Source: Enterococcus hermanniensis
Lineage (GTDB): Bacteria; Bacillota; Bacilli; Lactobacillales; Enterococcaceae
DNA length: 64,000 nt
Direction: 5' to 3'
Assembly: GCF_001885945.1 (NCBI RefSeq)
Contig: NZ_JXKQ01000003.1
Location: 124,001 to 188,000, forward strand
Numbering within the stretch: position 1 is the stretch's first letter; every line of letters begins with the position of its first letter. A program made the position numbers and the translations under genes. Positions 7,576 through 16,279 of the stretch are shown here, piece by piece. Under the pieces are notes generated by a model. The model did not search any database, was not told where the DNA came from, and saw only the letters and a list, made by a program, of their open reading frames with translations.

Positions 7576-8760
7576 ATGAAGCACTTAACAGATTCAATTA
7601 CTTTAAGACATGGTGCCACTTTAACGAATCGTATCGTCATGTCTCCAATGCAAACCCATTCAGGAAAACGTGACGGCTTTGCTTCCGACGAGACAGTCGA
7701 CTACTATTCTGCCCGTTCGCAAGCTGCAGGAATGCTGATTACTGAGTTTCATTATGTTAGTAAAAATGGTGGCCCAGCCTATACTCCTGGCTATCCTGAA
7801 CAATTAGGCGCTTATTCAGATGAACATCTTGAAGGATTAAGCAAAGTTGCCAAAGCCTTGAAAAAAGATGGAAATAAAGCTATTTTACAGATTCATCATG
7901 CCGGTCGAGCAGCGATTGGTCAGGCAGTAAGTGGTGAAGATGTGGTTGCTCCAAGTACTATCGATTTTTCTTTTCTAGATTATCCCGTAAGAGAATTAAC
8001 GAATGAAGAAATTTTAGAGATCATTGCTGATTTCGGGCGTGCGACAAAACGTGCGATTGCTGCTGGTTTTGATGGTGTCGAAATTCACGGAGCCAATCAC
8101 TACTTGATCCAACAATTTTTCTCTAAATTATCGAATCATCGAACAGATCAATGGGGCGGTAACTTAGAAAAAAGAATGGCCTTCCCTCTAGCAGTCGTTA
8201 AAGAAGTAAAACGCGTCGTTGATTTGGAAAAACCTGAAAATTTCATTATTGGTTATCGAATCAGTCCGGATGAAATCCATGGTTCTGAAATTGGTTACTC
8301 AGCTGAAGAAGCAACGCAGTTAATTGCAGAAGTTGCAAAGTATGAATTAGATTATATTCATCTTTCATTGTGGGGCGGATATGATTCTAGTCCAAGTAAT
8401 GCAGAAAAATCTTATGCGAAATTATTTAAAGACGTCTTAGATGAAGAAACGAAGCTGATCATTGTTGGTGGTGTATTTAGTGAAGCGAGTGCTCAAGATG
8501 CTGTCGAAAATTATGCAGATTTAATTGCTGTTGCCCGAGGAACTTTAGTAGAACCTAAATTTGCGCAAAAGATTATCGAAAATAAAGGTGAGATGATCTA
8601 CCACGAAATATCCCCTGAAACAATCGATTATGTCAAATGGACACCAGGATTGAAAGAAGCCTTCAGTCGTAAGGATTCTTTAGGGCTGCCCCCATTACCG
8701 GGTGGTGAAAGCATTCAAGATCTACACACTGGCCGCTTTGACATGTTTTATAAAAAGTAA
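7576..8760 (+). CDS. NADH:flavin oxidoreductase, Old Yellow Enzyme family
   Basis: 394-residue FMN TIM-barrel reductase. It starts with an LTNRIVMSPMQTHSG-type N terminus and carries ILQIHHAGRAA, GFDGVEIHGANHYLIQQF with the His/Asn active-site pair, NHRTDQWGG, and the late FMN phosphate site LIAVARGTLVEP. Enzymes of this group reduce activated C=C bonds of enals, enones or nitro compounds with NAD(P)H. It probably forms a regulon with the upstream arsR gene, because both promoters hold the same operator. Physiological substrate unknown. It ends at a strong bidirectional hairpin. Confidence 0.92.
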   Translation: MKHLTDSITLRHGATLTNRIVMSPMQTHSGKRDGFASDETVDYYSARSQAAGMLITEFHYVSKNGGPAYTPGYPEQLGAYSDEHLEGLSKVAKALKKDGNKAILQIHHAGRAAIGQAVSGEDVVAPSTIDFSFLDYPVRELTNEEILEIIADFGRATKRAIAAGFDGVEIHGANHYLIQQFFSKLSNHRTDQWGGNLEKRMAFPLAVVKEVKRVVDLEKPENFIIGYRISPDEIHGSEIGYSAEEATQLIAEVAKYELDYIHLSLWGGYDSSPSNAEKSYAKLFKDVLDEETKLIIVGGVFSEASAQDAVENYADLIAVARGTLVEPKFAQKIIENKGEMIYHEISPETIDYVKWTPGLKEAFSRKDSLGLPPLPGGESIQDLHTGRFDMFYKK

Positions 8761-8783
8761 GCTTTACTAGTTAAATTATACAA

Positions 8784-8830
8784 AAAAAGGATTGTTCTTC
8801 ATTTTCATTAACGAAGAACAATCCTTTTTT
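8784..8830. terminator. Bidirectional intrinsic terminator
   Basis: Perfect 16-bp inverted repeat (about 8785-8800 and 8813-8828) with A- and T-runs, between the flavin oxidoreductase and the convergent ankyrin lipoprotein gene. Confidence 0.88.
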
Positions 8831-8890
8831 GCATAAAAATCAAAATAAATCTTTAAATTACCGACCATAAATCAATTAAAAGCTCATTAA

Positions 8891-9685
8891 TTATTGGTAT
8901 TCATTTAAAATCTCTTTCATTTCCTCATAGTCATTTTGATTTGCATAATCTAGGGCGGTACGTCCTGAATTATCGCGAATATGTTGATCGGCTCCATTTT
9001 CTAAAAGAAGCTTAATGATATCTTGATATAATTTTGACCCATCTCGTAATGCAACTGCTTCAATCAAGGCTGTATAGCCAGAATTATTTTGAAAATTAAT
9101 TGGTTCTTGTTTCGCAGCCAATAATAATTTAACATTATCAATATGTCCTTTTTCTGCGGCAGGAATCAATCCATTCCCGCCATAGCGATTATGAACGGTC
9201 AAATCAGGGTTAGCCTTTTCTAGCATATATGCTAATATTTCCGTTTTCCCTTGTGCCGCAGCATAAAGATAGGGACTATCATTCATAGTATTCTGAATAT
9301 TGATATTTGCTTGATGATCAATCAAGATTTTAGCAATCTCTATTTGATTGCCATGTACTGCTAAATTTAACGGAGTATTGCCCTCGGTGCCCTTCTCATT
9401 GATATCATAATCATTCGTCTTCAATATCTCTTCAACTAAATTGTTATCCTTTTGATTAACTGCTGCTAATAATGATCCTGGATTATATTTCTTCATTGTT
9501 ATTTCCTCACTTTCAGTTGTTTGTGTTTGACTAGTTGTTGTTTCTGTACTAATTTTTTTCTCAACACTTGAAATTGTTACTGTCTCAGTGCTTTTTGAAG
9601 ATTTAATTTGCGTTGTTTGACAAGCACTAAGAAGCAGCAAAGTACCTACAACTACTAAACTTGAGATTGGCTTGCTCAACCGCAT
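8891..9685 (-). CDS. Ankyrin-repeat lipoprotein
   Basis: 264 residues. The N terminus is a lipoprotein signal with lipobox LLSAC (Cys22), followed by a Ser/Thr/Glu-rich linker to about residue 65 and then four to five ankyrin repeats (for example EGNTPLNLAVHGNQIEIAKI, NNSGYTALIEAVALRDGSKL, NSGRTALDYANQND). It should be anchored on the outer face of the membrane with a protein-binding solenoid. AGGAG lies ahead of the ATG. It follows the DUF4822-like lipoprotein gene by 21 nt, so they form an operon. Extracellular ankyrin lipoproteins are uncommon; the partner is unknown. Confidence 0.86.
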   Translation of the reverse strand: MRLSKPISSLVVVGTLLLLSACQTTQIKSSKSTETVTISSVEKKISTETTTSQTQTTESEEITMKKYNPGSLLAAVNQKDNNLVEEILKTNDYDINEKGTEGNTPLNLAVHGNQIEIAKILIDHQANINIQNTMNDSPYLYAAAQGKTEILAYMLEKANPDLTVHNRYGGNGLIPAAEKGHIDNVKLLLAAKQEPINFQNNSGYTALIEAVALRDGSKLYQDIIKLLLENGADQHIRDNSGRTALDYANQNDYEEMKEILNEYQ

Positions 9686-9706
9686 GCTTTATCTCTCCTT
9701 TCATTT

Positions 9707-10660
9707 TTAGAAGGTGAATTCTGGCGATAATTTTCCAGTATATGGCTCATGCTCAACAAAAACTTTGATTTCTTTACCAGCCTTGTCTTTTCCCATCCGA
9801 GCATAGGTAAATCGTTTGTCATTTAACTCAGTCAATTCGAATGCAGCACCATATTTATTCTCGCCTAAAGAAACATGGGCACGAATTTTATTATGGTCTA
9901 ATACCTTAAAGTAACCAAAATCACCCCGACTCTTACCTGAATCTTTATCAAAAAACTCATATTTATTTGTTGCATCATCAAACTTAGCTAAACTAATAAA
10001 CATCTGATTTTCAGCTGTGAGATCATTTCCGTCTTCATCTACTACTTTTGTACCCTTCCATAACGTTTTGCCTAATAGTTGATTTCCATCTTCACTTGTA
10101 ACAATTTCTCCTGTACTCGTCTTTAATTTTTGAGGTTCATTTGTAAAGGACAGTTTTTCTTCTTCATATGGAACATGCTCAACAAAGACTTCAACTTCTT
10201 TCCCATTTTGGTCTTTACCCATCCTTTTATAAGTAAATTTTTCATTAGTTACTTCGGTCAAATCTACAACGGCTTGGTACTTTTGTGATGATGAAATTAG
10301 AATGCGTTTTGCCCCATCTGCTGTTATAAAGAATGTCCCTTCATCGCCTCTGCTGTCACCACTTTCTTTATCAAAAAATTCATAATGACCTGTTGTACCA
10401 TCGTATTTTGCTAATCCTATAAAATTAGCATTTTCTGCTGTTAAATCATTATTATCTTTGTCATATACGCGTGTTCCTTGCCAATCTGTTTTTGCTAAAA
10501 TAGTCGTTAGTTTGTCCCCTTTAGTGGAATTTTCCTTTTGGGCACTTGTGGCTGTTGCGGTATCAGCTGCTTTTTTAGTAGGATTTGCTTCACTGCAACC
10601 TGCTAATGCAACTACGCCAATCGTCGTTAACATCAATCCTAACAATAATTTATTTTTCAT
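9707..10660 (-). CDS. Tandem DUF4822-like lipoprotein
   Basis: 317 residues with a lipoprotein signal peptide (lipobox LAGC, Cys22), a short low-complexity linker, and two copies of one domain of about 115 residues (about 51-165 and 197-310). Shared segments include NDLTAEN, YEFFDK, SGxSRGD, FTY.RMGKD and VFVEH.PY. I recognise the domain as DUF4822-like, known mainly from enterococcal and related lipoproteins of unknown function; this is from memory of the family. It is the first gene of a two-gene operon with the ankyrin lipoprotein and is divergent from a histidine kinase gene 173 bp away. Confidence 0.85.
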   Translation of the reverse strand: MKNKLLLGLMLTTIGVVALAGCSEANPTKKAADTATATSAQKENSTKGDKLTTILAKTDWQGTRVYDKDNNDLTAENANFIGLAKYDGTTGHYEFFDKESGDSRGDEGTFFITADGAKRILISSSQKYQAVVDLTEVTNEKFTYKRMGKDQNGKEVEVFVEHVPYEEEKLSFTNEPQKLKTSTGEIVTSEDGNQLLGKTLWKGTKVVDEDGNDLTAENQMFISLAKFDDATNKYEFFDKDSGKSRGDFGYFKVLDHNKIRAHVSLGENKYGAAFELTELNDKRFTYARMGKDKAGKEIKVFVEHEPYTGKLSPEFTF

Positions 10661-10833
10661 AACTGTTCCCTCTTTTCTATTGGATAAATTTAGGATAGCA
10701 TTCCTTTCTAAACTGCTTCTGTCTGAAATATGAACAAAATATAAACTCTTTCACCGTTTAAAGTAAATCGTTCGCCTTTCCTGATTCCTTCCGATACACT
10801 AAATGAAATGTTACTAATAAAGGAGCCTATGTC

Positions 10834-12315
10834 ATGACGATCAAGCGACGGTTTTTTATTTCCTATATAAGTGCCATTATTATTACACTGAGTGCTGTAC
10901 TAGTGGTCCTTTCTTTGGCATTTTATATTACTTCAGGGACTGTCCCTAGTATTCCACAAGCTTATAAAATGATGACGAAACAACGACCGTTGACTCAAAC
11001 AGAAGAAGATAGTTATATCGCACTAGATCGATTAGTCAATCGCTCTCCTGAACTACTTGCCCTTCCCATGAGTGACGAATTATCAGAAACAATTCATTCA
11101 ATTGAAGATAAAGGCTTAGAAGTGGTTATTCGAAAAAATGCTTCCTTTCCTTATTATTCAAAGGATCTAGTGGAAAAATCTTTGATCGTTCATAGTCCTG
11201 ACTATGAAATGAATAATTTTATGCCAACAGGGACTTTAGATAATGCGGGACGACTGTATCACTATGTTAAATCTGATTTTCAATATTTAGATGGAAGTAA
11301 AGGAAGTTTCATTATTCTAAAAAGAGAAAGCAACCTCTTCGAATTCATCACGCGATGGATCATTTGGGTAGTTATTTTGATTATCGTGATAGCCTTTTTT
11401 GCTGCTTGGTATATCAATAAAAGATTAACTAAAACAACTATCGAACCATTAGAAGCTTTAGAAAAAGCATCAAAAAAAATTAGTGATCCTGCGTTAACTA
11501 CCAATCCTTTTACTACAAAAAATCAACAAAAGCTGTCCTCTGAAGTAAAACAATTACAAATCAGTTTTGAGCAAATGTGGCAAGACTTACAAGCAGCTAA
11601 ACAGGAAAAAGACATCGATGAAGATAGTCGAAAAGAATTGATAGCCAATATTTCTCATGATTTAAAAACCCCTGTTACTTCTATTTTGGGGTACGTTGAG
11701 GGACTTATAGATGGGGTAGCGAATACTGACGAAAAAAAGGAGCATTATTTAAAAGTGATTTATGAAAAAAGTATTGCTCTGAATGAGTTGATCGAAGAGC
11801 TGTTTTTTTATTCAAAACTCGATTTGGATCACTCGATTTATGAAATGAAACCCATAGATTTTAGTTCATTTATTCAACCAATTTTAGAAGAATATCGTTG
11901 GGAAAAAGACATCGATGTAATAATAGACGTTCCAGATAAAAATTTAGTTGTTACTATGGATGAGATTCAAATAAAACGTGTAATCACTAATTTAATTCAA
12001 AATAGTATAAAATTTTCTCATGCTGAAAAAGAGCGATTGATCATTTTAATCTCTGTCACTTATTCCTCTAATGATCTAATTCTCACGATTACTGATAACG
12101 GAATTGGAGTTGCTAAAGAAGAACTGCCTCACCTTTTTGATCGATTCTATCGAACGGACAAGTCTCGTACGCCAACTATTAAAGGCAGTGGTTTAGGATT
12201 AAGTATTGCTAAACAAATCATTGAGCATCATAAAGGAAACATTTCCATCGCTAGCGATCAAGGTAAAGGCACGGTCGTAACAATCCGAATGCCCTTAACG
12301 AAGGAGGCCAACTAA
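10834..12315 (+). CDS. Membrane sensor histidine kinase
   Basis: 493 residues: transmembrane helix about 7-32, extracellular sensor segment of about 140 residues, second helix about 170-192, HAMP-like linker, HisKA with phosphoacceptor His275 (NISHDLKTP), and HATPase motifs N (NLIQNSIKFS), G1 (ITDNGIGV) and G2 (GSGLGLSIAK). The ATG follows AAGGAG by 8 nt. The stop overlaps the response regulator start by one base (TAATG), so they are translationally coupled. The kinase gene precedes the regulator, the reverse of the usual order. The signal is unknown; the adjacent divergent lipoproteins are reasonable targets or accessory sensors. Confidence 0.93.
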   Translation: MTIKRRFFISYISAIIITLSAVLVVLSLAFYITSGTVPSIPQAYKMMTKQRPLTQTEEDSYIALDRLVNRSPELLALPMSDELSETIHSIEDKGLEVVIRKNASFPYYSKDLVEKSLIVHSPDYEMNNFMPTGTLDNAGRLYHYVKSDFQYLDGSKGSFIILKRESNLFEFITRWIIWVVILIIVIAFFAAWYINKRLTKTTIEPLEALEKASKKISDPALTTNPFTTKNQQKLSSEVKQLQISFEQMWQDLQAAKQEKDIDEDSRKELIANISHDLKTPVTSILGYVEGLIDGVANTDEKKEHYLKVIYEKSIALNELIEELFFYSKLDLDHSIYEMKPIDFSSFIQPILEEYRWEKDIDVIIDVPDKNLVVTMDEIQIKRVITNLIQNSIKFSHAEKERLIILISVTYSSNDLILTITDNGIGVAKEELPHLFDRFYRTDKSRTPTIKGSGLGLSIAKQIIEHHKGNISIASDQGKGTVVTIRMPLTKEAN

Positions 12316-13007
12316 TGACAGCAACTATTTTAATTATCGAAGATGATCCGAGTATTGCAGAACTTCAAAAGGATTATTTAGAAATCAATAATATGGACGT
12401 TACTATTGAGTGCGATGGGAAAATTGGTTTAAAAATAGCTTTAGAACAAGACTTTGATTTGATTATTTTAGATATTATGCTCCCTAGCATGAACGGATTT
12501 GAGATTTGTAAAGCGATCCGAGAAGAAAAACAAACACCTTTGATTATTGTTTCAGCAAAGACAGAAGACATTGATAAAATTCGCGGACTTGGTTTAGGAG
12601 CAGATGATTATATTATCAAACCTTTTAGTCCTAACGAGCTCGTTGCGCGAGTAAAGGCTCATATGAATCGTTATCTATTGTTACGTGGAAATAATTATCA
12701 ACCAAAAATGATTAAGCTAGCTAATATTTCAATCAATATCGATGCTCATAAGGTTTATGTTTTAGAAGAAGAAATCATTTTTACTAATAAAGAATTTCAA
12801 TTACTCTTATTTTTGATGGAACATCCGAATCGAGTATGGAGTAAAGAGGAATTATTTGAACGGATTTGGGATTTTGATGTCTTAGATACAGAAGTAGCCA
12901 CGGTCACTGTCCACATTAAACGAATTCGAGAAAAGTTGAGAAAAACTAACTTAACTGAATTACCGATTGAAACCTTGTGGGGTAGCGGATATCGCTTTAA
13001 CACATAA
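12315..13007 (+). CDS. OmpR/PhoB-family response regulator
   Basis: 230 residues. The receiver domain has the acidic pocket IIEDDPS, phosphoacceptor Asp53 (LIILDIMLPS), a Ser in IIVSAKT and Lys in YIIKPFSPNEL. It is followed by a winged-helix effector (LLLFLMEHPNRVWSKEEL, then TVTVHIKRIREKL and WGSGYRF). It is cotranscribed and coupled with the upstream kinase. The gene ends in a long hairpin shared with the convergent tetR gene. Confidence 0.94.
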   Translation: MTATILIIEDDPSIAELQKDYLEINNMDVTIECDGKIGLKIALEQDFDLIILDIMLPSMNGFEICKAIREEKQTPLIIVSAKTEDIDKIRGLGLGADDYIIKPFSPNELVARVKAHMNRYLLLRGNNYQPKMIKLANISINIDAHKVYVLEEEIIFTNKEFQLLLFLMEHPNRVWSKEELFERIWDFDVLDTEVATVTVHIKRIREKLRKTNLTELPIETLWGSGYRFNT

Positions 13008-13048
13008 AAAGCATCGAGATTACTTTCAAAAGTAATTTCGATGCTTTT
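13007..13048. terminator. Bidirectional intrinsic terminator
   Basis: Near-perfect 18-20-bp inverted repeat (AAAAGCATCGA...TCGATGCTTTT) just after the response regulator stop, with A- and T-runs, serving also the convergent tetR gene. Confidence 0.88.
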
Positions 13049-13057
13049 CATATTACG

Positions 13058-13621
13058 TCAACTATTTTCTGCTTCAATAATCAATTGCTGATACTTTTCC
13101 CAAACCATTTCCATACTGCTTGAAAAATCAATTTCTTCATTTTTTAACCATTGTTGAAAAGCTAATTCAAAAATTTGAAAGGCAACCCCTACTGCCAATT
13201 CGATCTCTATAATTTCAAATTTAGTTTTTAAAATAACAACTTGATTACATATACATTCCTTCATTTCTTGCATTTTTAATAGCTCTCGTTCTATTAAATC
13301 GGGATGTTCTTCGATAATTTTAGACCGCATCATAGTACGATTTCTATTTTGATCAAAGACTTTGACCTTCTTCAAAGAGTGCATCAATAAATTGATTATG
13401 GAAGAACTTTCTTCATAATTTTCATCAATGTAAGTCGATACTTCTTGATACAACGGATTATCTCGTTCAAATAAAACATCTGCCTTGTCTTTAAACTGTC
13501 TAAAAAATGTTCTTTCCGTAACACCAGCAAGCGCAGCGATTTCTTTGATCGTTGTTTGGTCGTAACCCTGACTCATAAATAACGACATTGCCGCCGTTTG
13601 AAGTTTCTCTTTACTTTTCAT
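13058..13621 (-). CDS. TetR-family repressor
   Basis: 187 residues with an N-terminal helix-turn-helix (IKEIAALAGVTERTFFRQFK) and a helical ligand domain without recognisable identity. It is divergent from a medium-chain reductase gene. Two 17-bp inverted repeats in the intergenic region have the same ATGTC...GACAT arms, one near this gene and one at the start point of the reductase, so the protein probably represses itself and the reductase. Confidence 0.88.
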   Translation of the reverse strand: MKSKEKLQTAAMSLFMSQGYDQTTIKEIAALAGVTERTFFRQFKDKADVLFERDNPLYQEVSTYIDENYEESSSIINLLMHSLKKVKVFDQNRNRTMMRSKIIEEHPDLIERELLKMQEMKECICNQVVILKTKFEIIEIELAVGVAFQIFELAFQQWLKNEEIDFSSSMEMVWEKYQQLIIEAENS

Positions 13622-13640
13622 AGCCGTTCCCTTCCTAAAA

Positions 13641-13716
13641 ATGTCATACTACGACATTTTTTGTTGACATATAACCTTCCCTGTTCTAAAATACTCTCAA
13701 TGTCAGTTTATGACAT
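13641..13716. promoter_or_regulatory. Divergent promoter region with two TetR operators
   Basis: Operators are at 13641-13657 and 13700-13716, both 17 bp with ATGTC and GACAT ends. A sigma-A promoter for the plus-strand reductase lies between them: TTGACA 13664-13669, 17-nt spacer, TAAAAT 13687-13692. The second operator begins at the predicted transcription start. Confidence 0.72.
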
Positions 13717-13746
13717 TTTATCAAAACTTAAAAGGAGAATCAAGAT

Positions 13747-14649
13747 ATGAAAACTTTACAATATAATGACTTTGGCGGACTTGAAGTTTTAAACTTAATC
13801 GAACTTGCTGAACCGACCGTAACAGCAGAAACAATTAAAGTAAACGTAACAACTATTGGTCTTAATCCTATGGATTGGCTCATTATGTCGAATAAAGAGC
13901 TTGCAACAAACTTTGGTGTTCAATTACCGCAAATTTTTGGATATGATTTTTCAGGTATCGTTACCGCAGTCGGTCCTAAAGACTCAATGTTTAAAGTTGG
14001 TGATCGTGTTTTTGGTTCCACTATGACAGGAAGTGCCGCAGAATATATTTTAGTCCAACCAAATCAACTTTACTTAACACCCGATGCGGTTTCAGATGAG
14101 GTAGCTGCGACAATAGCAATTGCTGGCGGTACAGCCATTGATGCTGTAAATAAAGCAGCGATTACAAAAGATGATACTGTTCTGATTGGAGGAGCCGCCG
14201 GTGGTGTTGGAATTTTTGCAATCCAATTAGCAAAAATAAAAGGCGCAAAAGTCATAGGTACTGCTTCAAATGCCACGAGTAATTTTCTTTCTTCTTTAGG
14301 AGCAGAACAAGTTACTTATGGTCCTGGTTTGGCTAAACGTTTAGCTGATAAAAATATTACTGCTACAATCGATTTGTATAGTCATGAAGCGTTAGATGCA
14401 GCCATTGAATTAGGTGTATCACCCCATAAATTATCGACTATCATTGGTTTTCCAGAGCCTCCAAAAGGCGTATCTTATGCCACCGGTTCAAATGCCACAC
14501 CAATAGATATGGAATTGGTTATCCATGCGGTTGCTTCTGGAAAAATCCAGGTTCCAATTGAAAATAATTTTCCAATAGAAAACTTTAAAGAAGCGATTGC
14601 GGCTTCTATGGCTCGACACACACATGGAAAATTAGTTCTTTCATTTTAA
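13747..14649 (+). CDS. Zinc-independent medium-chain quinone oxidoreductase/alcohol dehydrogenase
   Basis: 300 residues of the MDR superfamily: GroES-like N-terminal half (GLNPMDWLIM, FGYDFSGIVTAVG, VGDRVFGSTM) and a Rossmann half with GGAAGGVGIFAIQLAK. Zinc-binding cysteines are missing, which points to a quinone oxidoreductase/enoyl reductase type enzyme that uses NADPH. The ATG follows AAAGGAG. Regulation by the divergent TetR protein is well supported by the operators. The substrate is probably a quinone or electrophile, by family inference only. Confidence 0.9.
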   Translation: MKTLQYNDFGGLEVLNLIELAEPTVTAETIKVNVTTIGLNPMDWLIMSNKELATNFGVQLPQIFGYDFSGIVTAVGPKDSMFKVGDRVFGSTMTGSAAEYILVQPNQLYLTPDAVSDEVAATIAIAGGTAIDAVNKAAITKDDTVLIGGAAGGVGIFAIQLAKIKGAKVIGTASNATSNFLSSLGAEQVTYGPGLAKRLADKNITATIDLYSHEALDAAIELGVSPHKLSTIIGFPEPPKGVSYATGSNATPIDMELVIHAVASGKIQVPIENNFPIENFKEAIAASMARHTHGKLVLSF

Positions 14650-14829
14650 TAACAATCTATTCCAATTGAATACCTTCTTAATTACATAAGAAAGCATGCG
14701 ATGAAATAAGAATCGCTCCATGTTTTGTCTGTCGTCAATTATTGGATAGAATAACTGCTCTTATATCTCAAACACCATTTACAAAACGTTTTCATTATTC
14801 TAAAATTGTTTATATAAGGGAGGGAAACT

Positions 14830-15135
14830 ATGAAAAAATTATGTTTTGTATTAACAGTCAGTTCTGGTATCAATTATGGTTCAATTTCATCAGTACCACT
14901 GATCAAAAACAACGAAGACTTAAAAAAATACTTTTCAGATGACTACATTGTTTCGACAAATTATATCAGAGACAAGGATAAAGTAGATTATTTAGTCGTT
15001 CCTGATCCGTTTGTTCCTTTCGAAAATGAAAATGATCTTCCAATTATTAAAGTACCCGCGAGACTTTTTATGACTAAAGATTTTGATGAAATAAATAATT
15101 GTATTGATGAGTACTTTGATAAAAACCCAACCTAA
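14830..15135 (+). CDS. Small protein of unknown function
   Basis: 101 residues preceded by a strong AAGGGAGGG site and followed by a perfect terminator, so it is a real gene. The N terminus (MKKLCFVLTVSSGINYG) looks like the first beta strand and loop of a small alpha/beta domain, and a beta strand DYLVVPDPF follows about the middle. There is no signal peptide or membrane helix. I do not recognise the family. A second, overlapping frame starting at 14742 lacks a ribosome binding site and is not called. It lies before a RidA-family gene but is separated from it by a terminator. Confidence 0.65.
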   Translation: MKKLCFVLTVSSGINYGSISSVPLIKNNEDLKKYFSDDYIVSTNYIRDKDKVDYLVVPDPFVPFENENDLPIIKVPARLFMTKDFDEINNCIDEYFDKNPT

Positions 15136-15168
15136 AACATACAAGCGCTTGTTCGCTTGTATGTTTTT
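15134..15168 (+). terminator. Intrinsic terminator
   Basis: 14-bp perfect inverted repeat AAAACATACAAGCG / CGCTTGTATGTTTT (15134-15147 and 15154-15167) followed by T residues. Confidence 0.9.
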
Positions 15169-15221
15169 AACTGCTAGTATTTTAGCGTTTTATGCTCTGA
15201 TCCTCTAAAAGGAGAAATTTT

Positions 15222-15560
15222 ATGACTATTTATTCTAACAGTATTATCACAGATTCACCTTTGTTAATTATTTCTGGTCAAACACCACAAAAAGATGACT
15301 ATATCCCGGAGGATATCACCGAACAAATTGAACTTGTTGTAGAAAAAATCAATGCTATCATTTTAGAGAATCACACACTTTCTAAAAATATTGTTAAAAT
15401 GAATGTCTACTTAACAAATGCTGATTTTTTAGGTCCACTTAGTAATGTATTAAGTAATTTTTATGGGGATAATAAACCAGCAATGACATTGGTGATCGTA
15501 GCCGGCTTGATCCATCCTAAATTCAAAGTAGAAATCGATAGTATCGTAGCAATCAAATAG
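15222..15560 (+). CDS. RidA/YjgF-family protein
   Basis: 112 residues of the trimeric YjgF/YER057c/UK114 fold (LIISGQTPQ, KMNVYLTNADF, KPAMTLVIVAGL, VEIDSIVAI). Classical RidA enamine/imine deaminases use an arginine in a PARS-type segment; here the corresponding segment reads PAMT, so the catalytic Arg is absent and the protein belongs to a divergent subgroup whose deaminase activity is doubtful. AAAGGAG precedes the ATG. Single-gene unit between two terminators. Confidence 0.85.
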   Translation: MTIYSNSIITDSPLLIISGQTPQKDDYIPEDITEQIELVVEKINAIILENHTLSKNIVKMNVYLTNADFLGPLSNVLSNFYGDNKPAMTLVIVAGLIHPKFKVEIDSIVAIK

Positions 15561-15566
15561 CAGTTT

Positions 15567-15592
15567 AGGCACATATCAATGTGCCTTTTTCT
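15567..15592 (+). terminator. Intrinsic terminator
   Basis: AGGCACAT / ATGTGCCT hairpin with a 4-nt loop and TTTTT tail, six bases after the ridA-family stop. Confidence 0.82.
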
Positions 15593-15605
15593 ATAGAACA
15601 GAATA

Positions 15606-16013
15606 TTACATACAATCAAAAATTTCTTTCAGGTAGTCGACAAAATTCTCTTCATTATTTAATTCAAAGATAAAGTTGTATTCCGTATGCTCTTCGGGAT
15701 CTAACTGAATAGATCTAAAATCAATTAGTTTACCTAGATAAACTAAACGTGTAAAAATAATCTCTTTCTTTTTGTCATAATGACTATCTTCATGAATGAT
15801 TTTAGTAAGTTCAACTTACTGACCAATTTCTTCAAAAACTTCTCGTATTGCAGCACTTTGGGGCATTTCTCCGTCCTCTACAGTCCCACCTGGAATATCC
15901 CAATAACCAGGATAAACATTTTCTTCTCCCCCTTTAATTTCAGTTCTTTTAATCACCAAATAGCCTTTTTCTGTGAATAGTAATACATGGGCAATCAATT
16001 TATTTTGAACCAA
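15606..16013 (-). pseudogene. NUDIX hydrolase interrupted by an in-frame TAA
   Basis: The first part encodes a NUDIX domain with the complete Nudix box GGTVEDGEMPQSAAIREVFEEIG (core residues G, E, REVFEE and G). A TAA at 15816-15818 stops it directly after the box. The same frame continues without other damage (VELTKIIHEDSHYDKK..., then EEHTEYNFIFELNNEENFVD) to a TAA at 15606-15608, giving a normal family length of about 135 residues. A single base change would restore it. The proper start is probably TTG at 16013, seven bases after AAAGGAGA; the GTG further up overlaps that site. Substrate class unknown. Confidence 0.8.
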
Positions 16014-16279
16014 TTCAATCTCTCCTTTCACCTTTAAGTAACACGAATCATTTTAACTTTATTCAGGTCTTAGTCTTCTTTACGATCAATCTCCCGTTAG
16101 AAATAGGAATTTTTTTACCTTTAAATTCTAATATAAAAGATGTAAAAATTGATAGGCTGATTTTTCTTCTATTTAAAGTATCTTAAAACAACAATCAAAC
16201 CAATTATTTTGCTATTTTTTTACGATCATTTATAGTAAATATATATTAACTATCTTAATAGTACTCGGAGGCATCTACT

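Noticed and set aside
14742-14942. 66-codon frame overlapping the 101-residue protein gene
   Set aside because: It lacks a Shine-Dalgarno sequence, and the overlapping frame starting at 14830 has a very strong one.
15780-15980. Plus-strand frame over the NUDIX gene
   Set aside because: It is the antisense shadow of the NUDIX reading frame, which shows a clear Nudix box.
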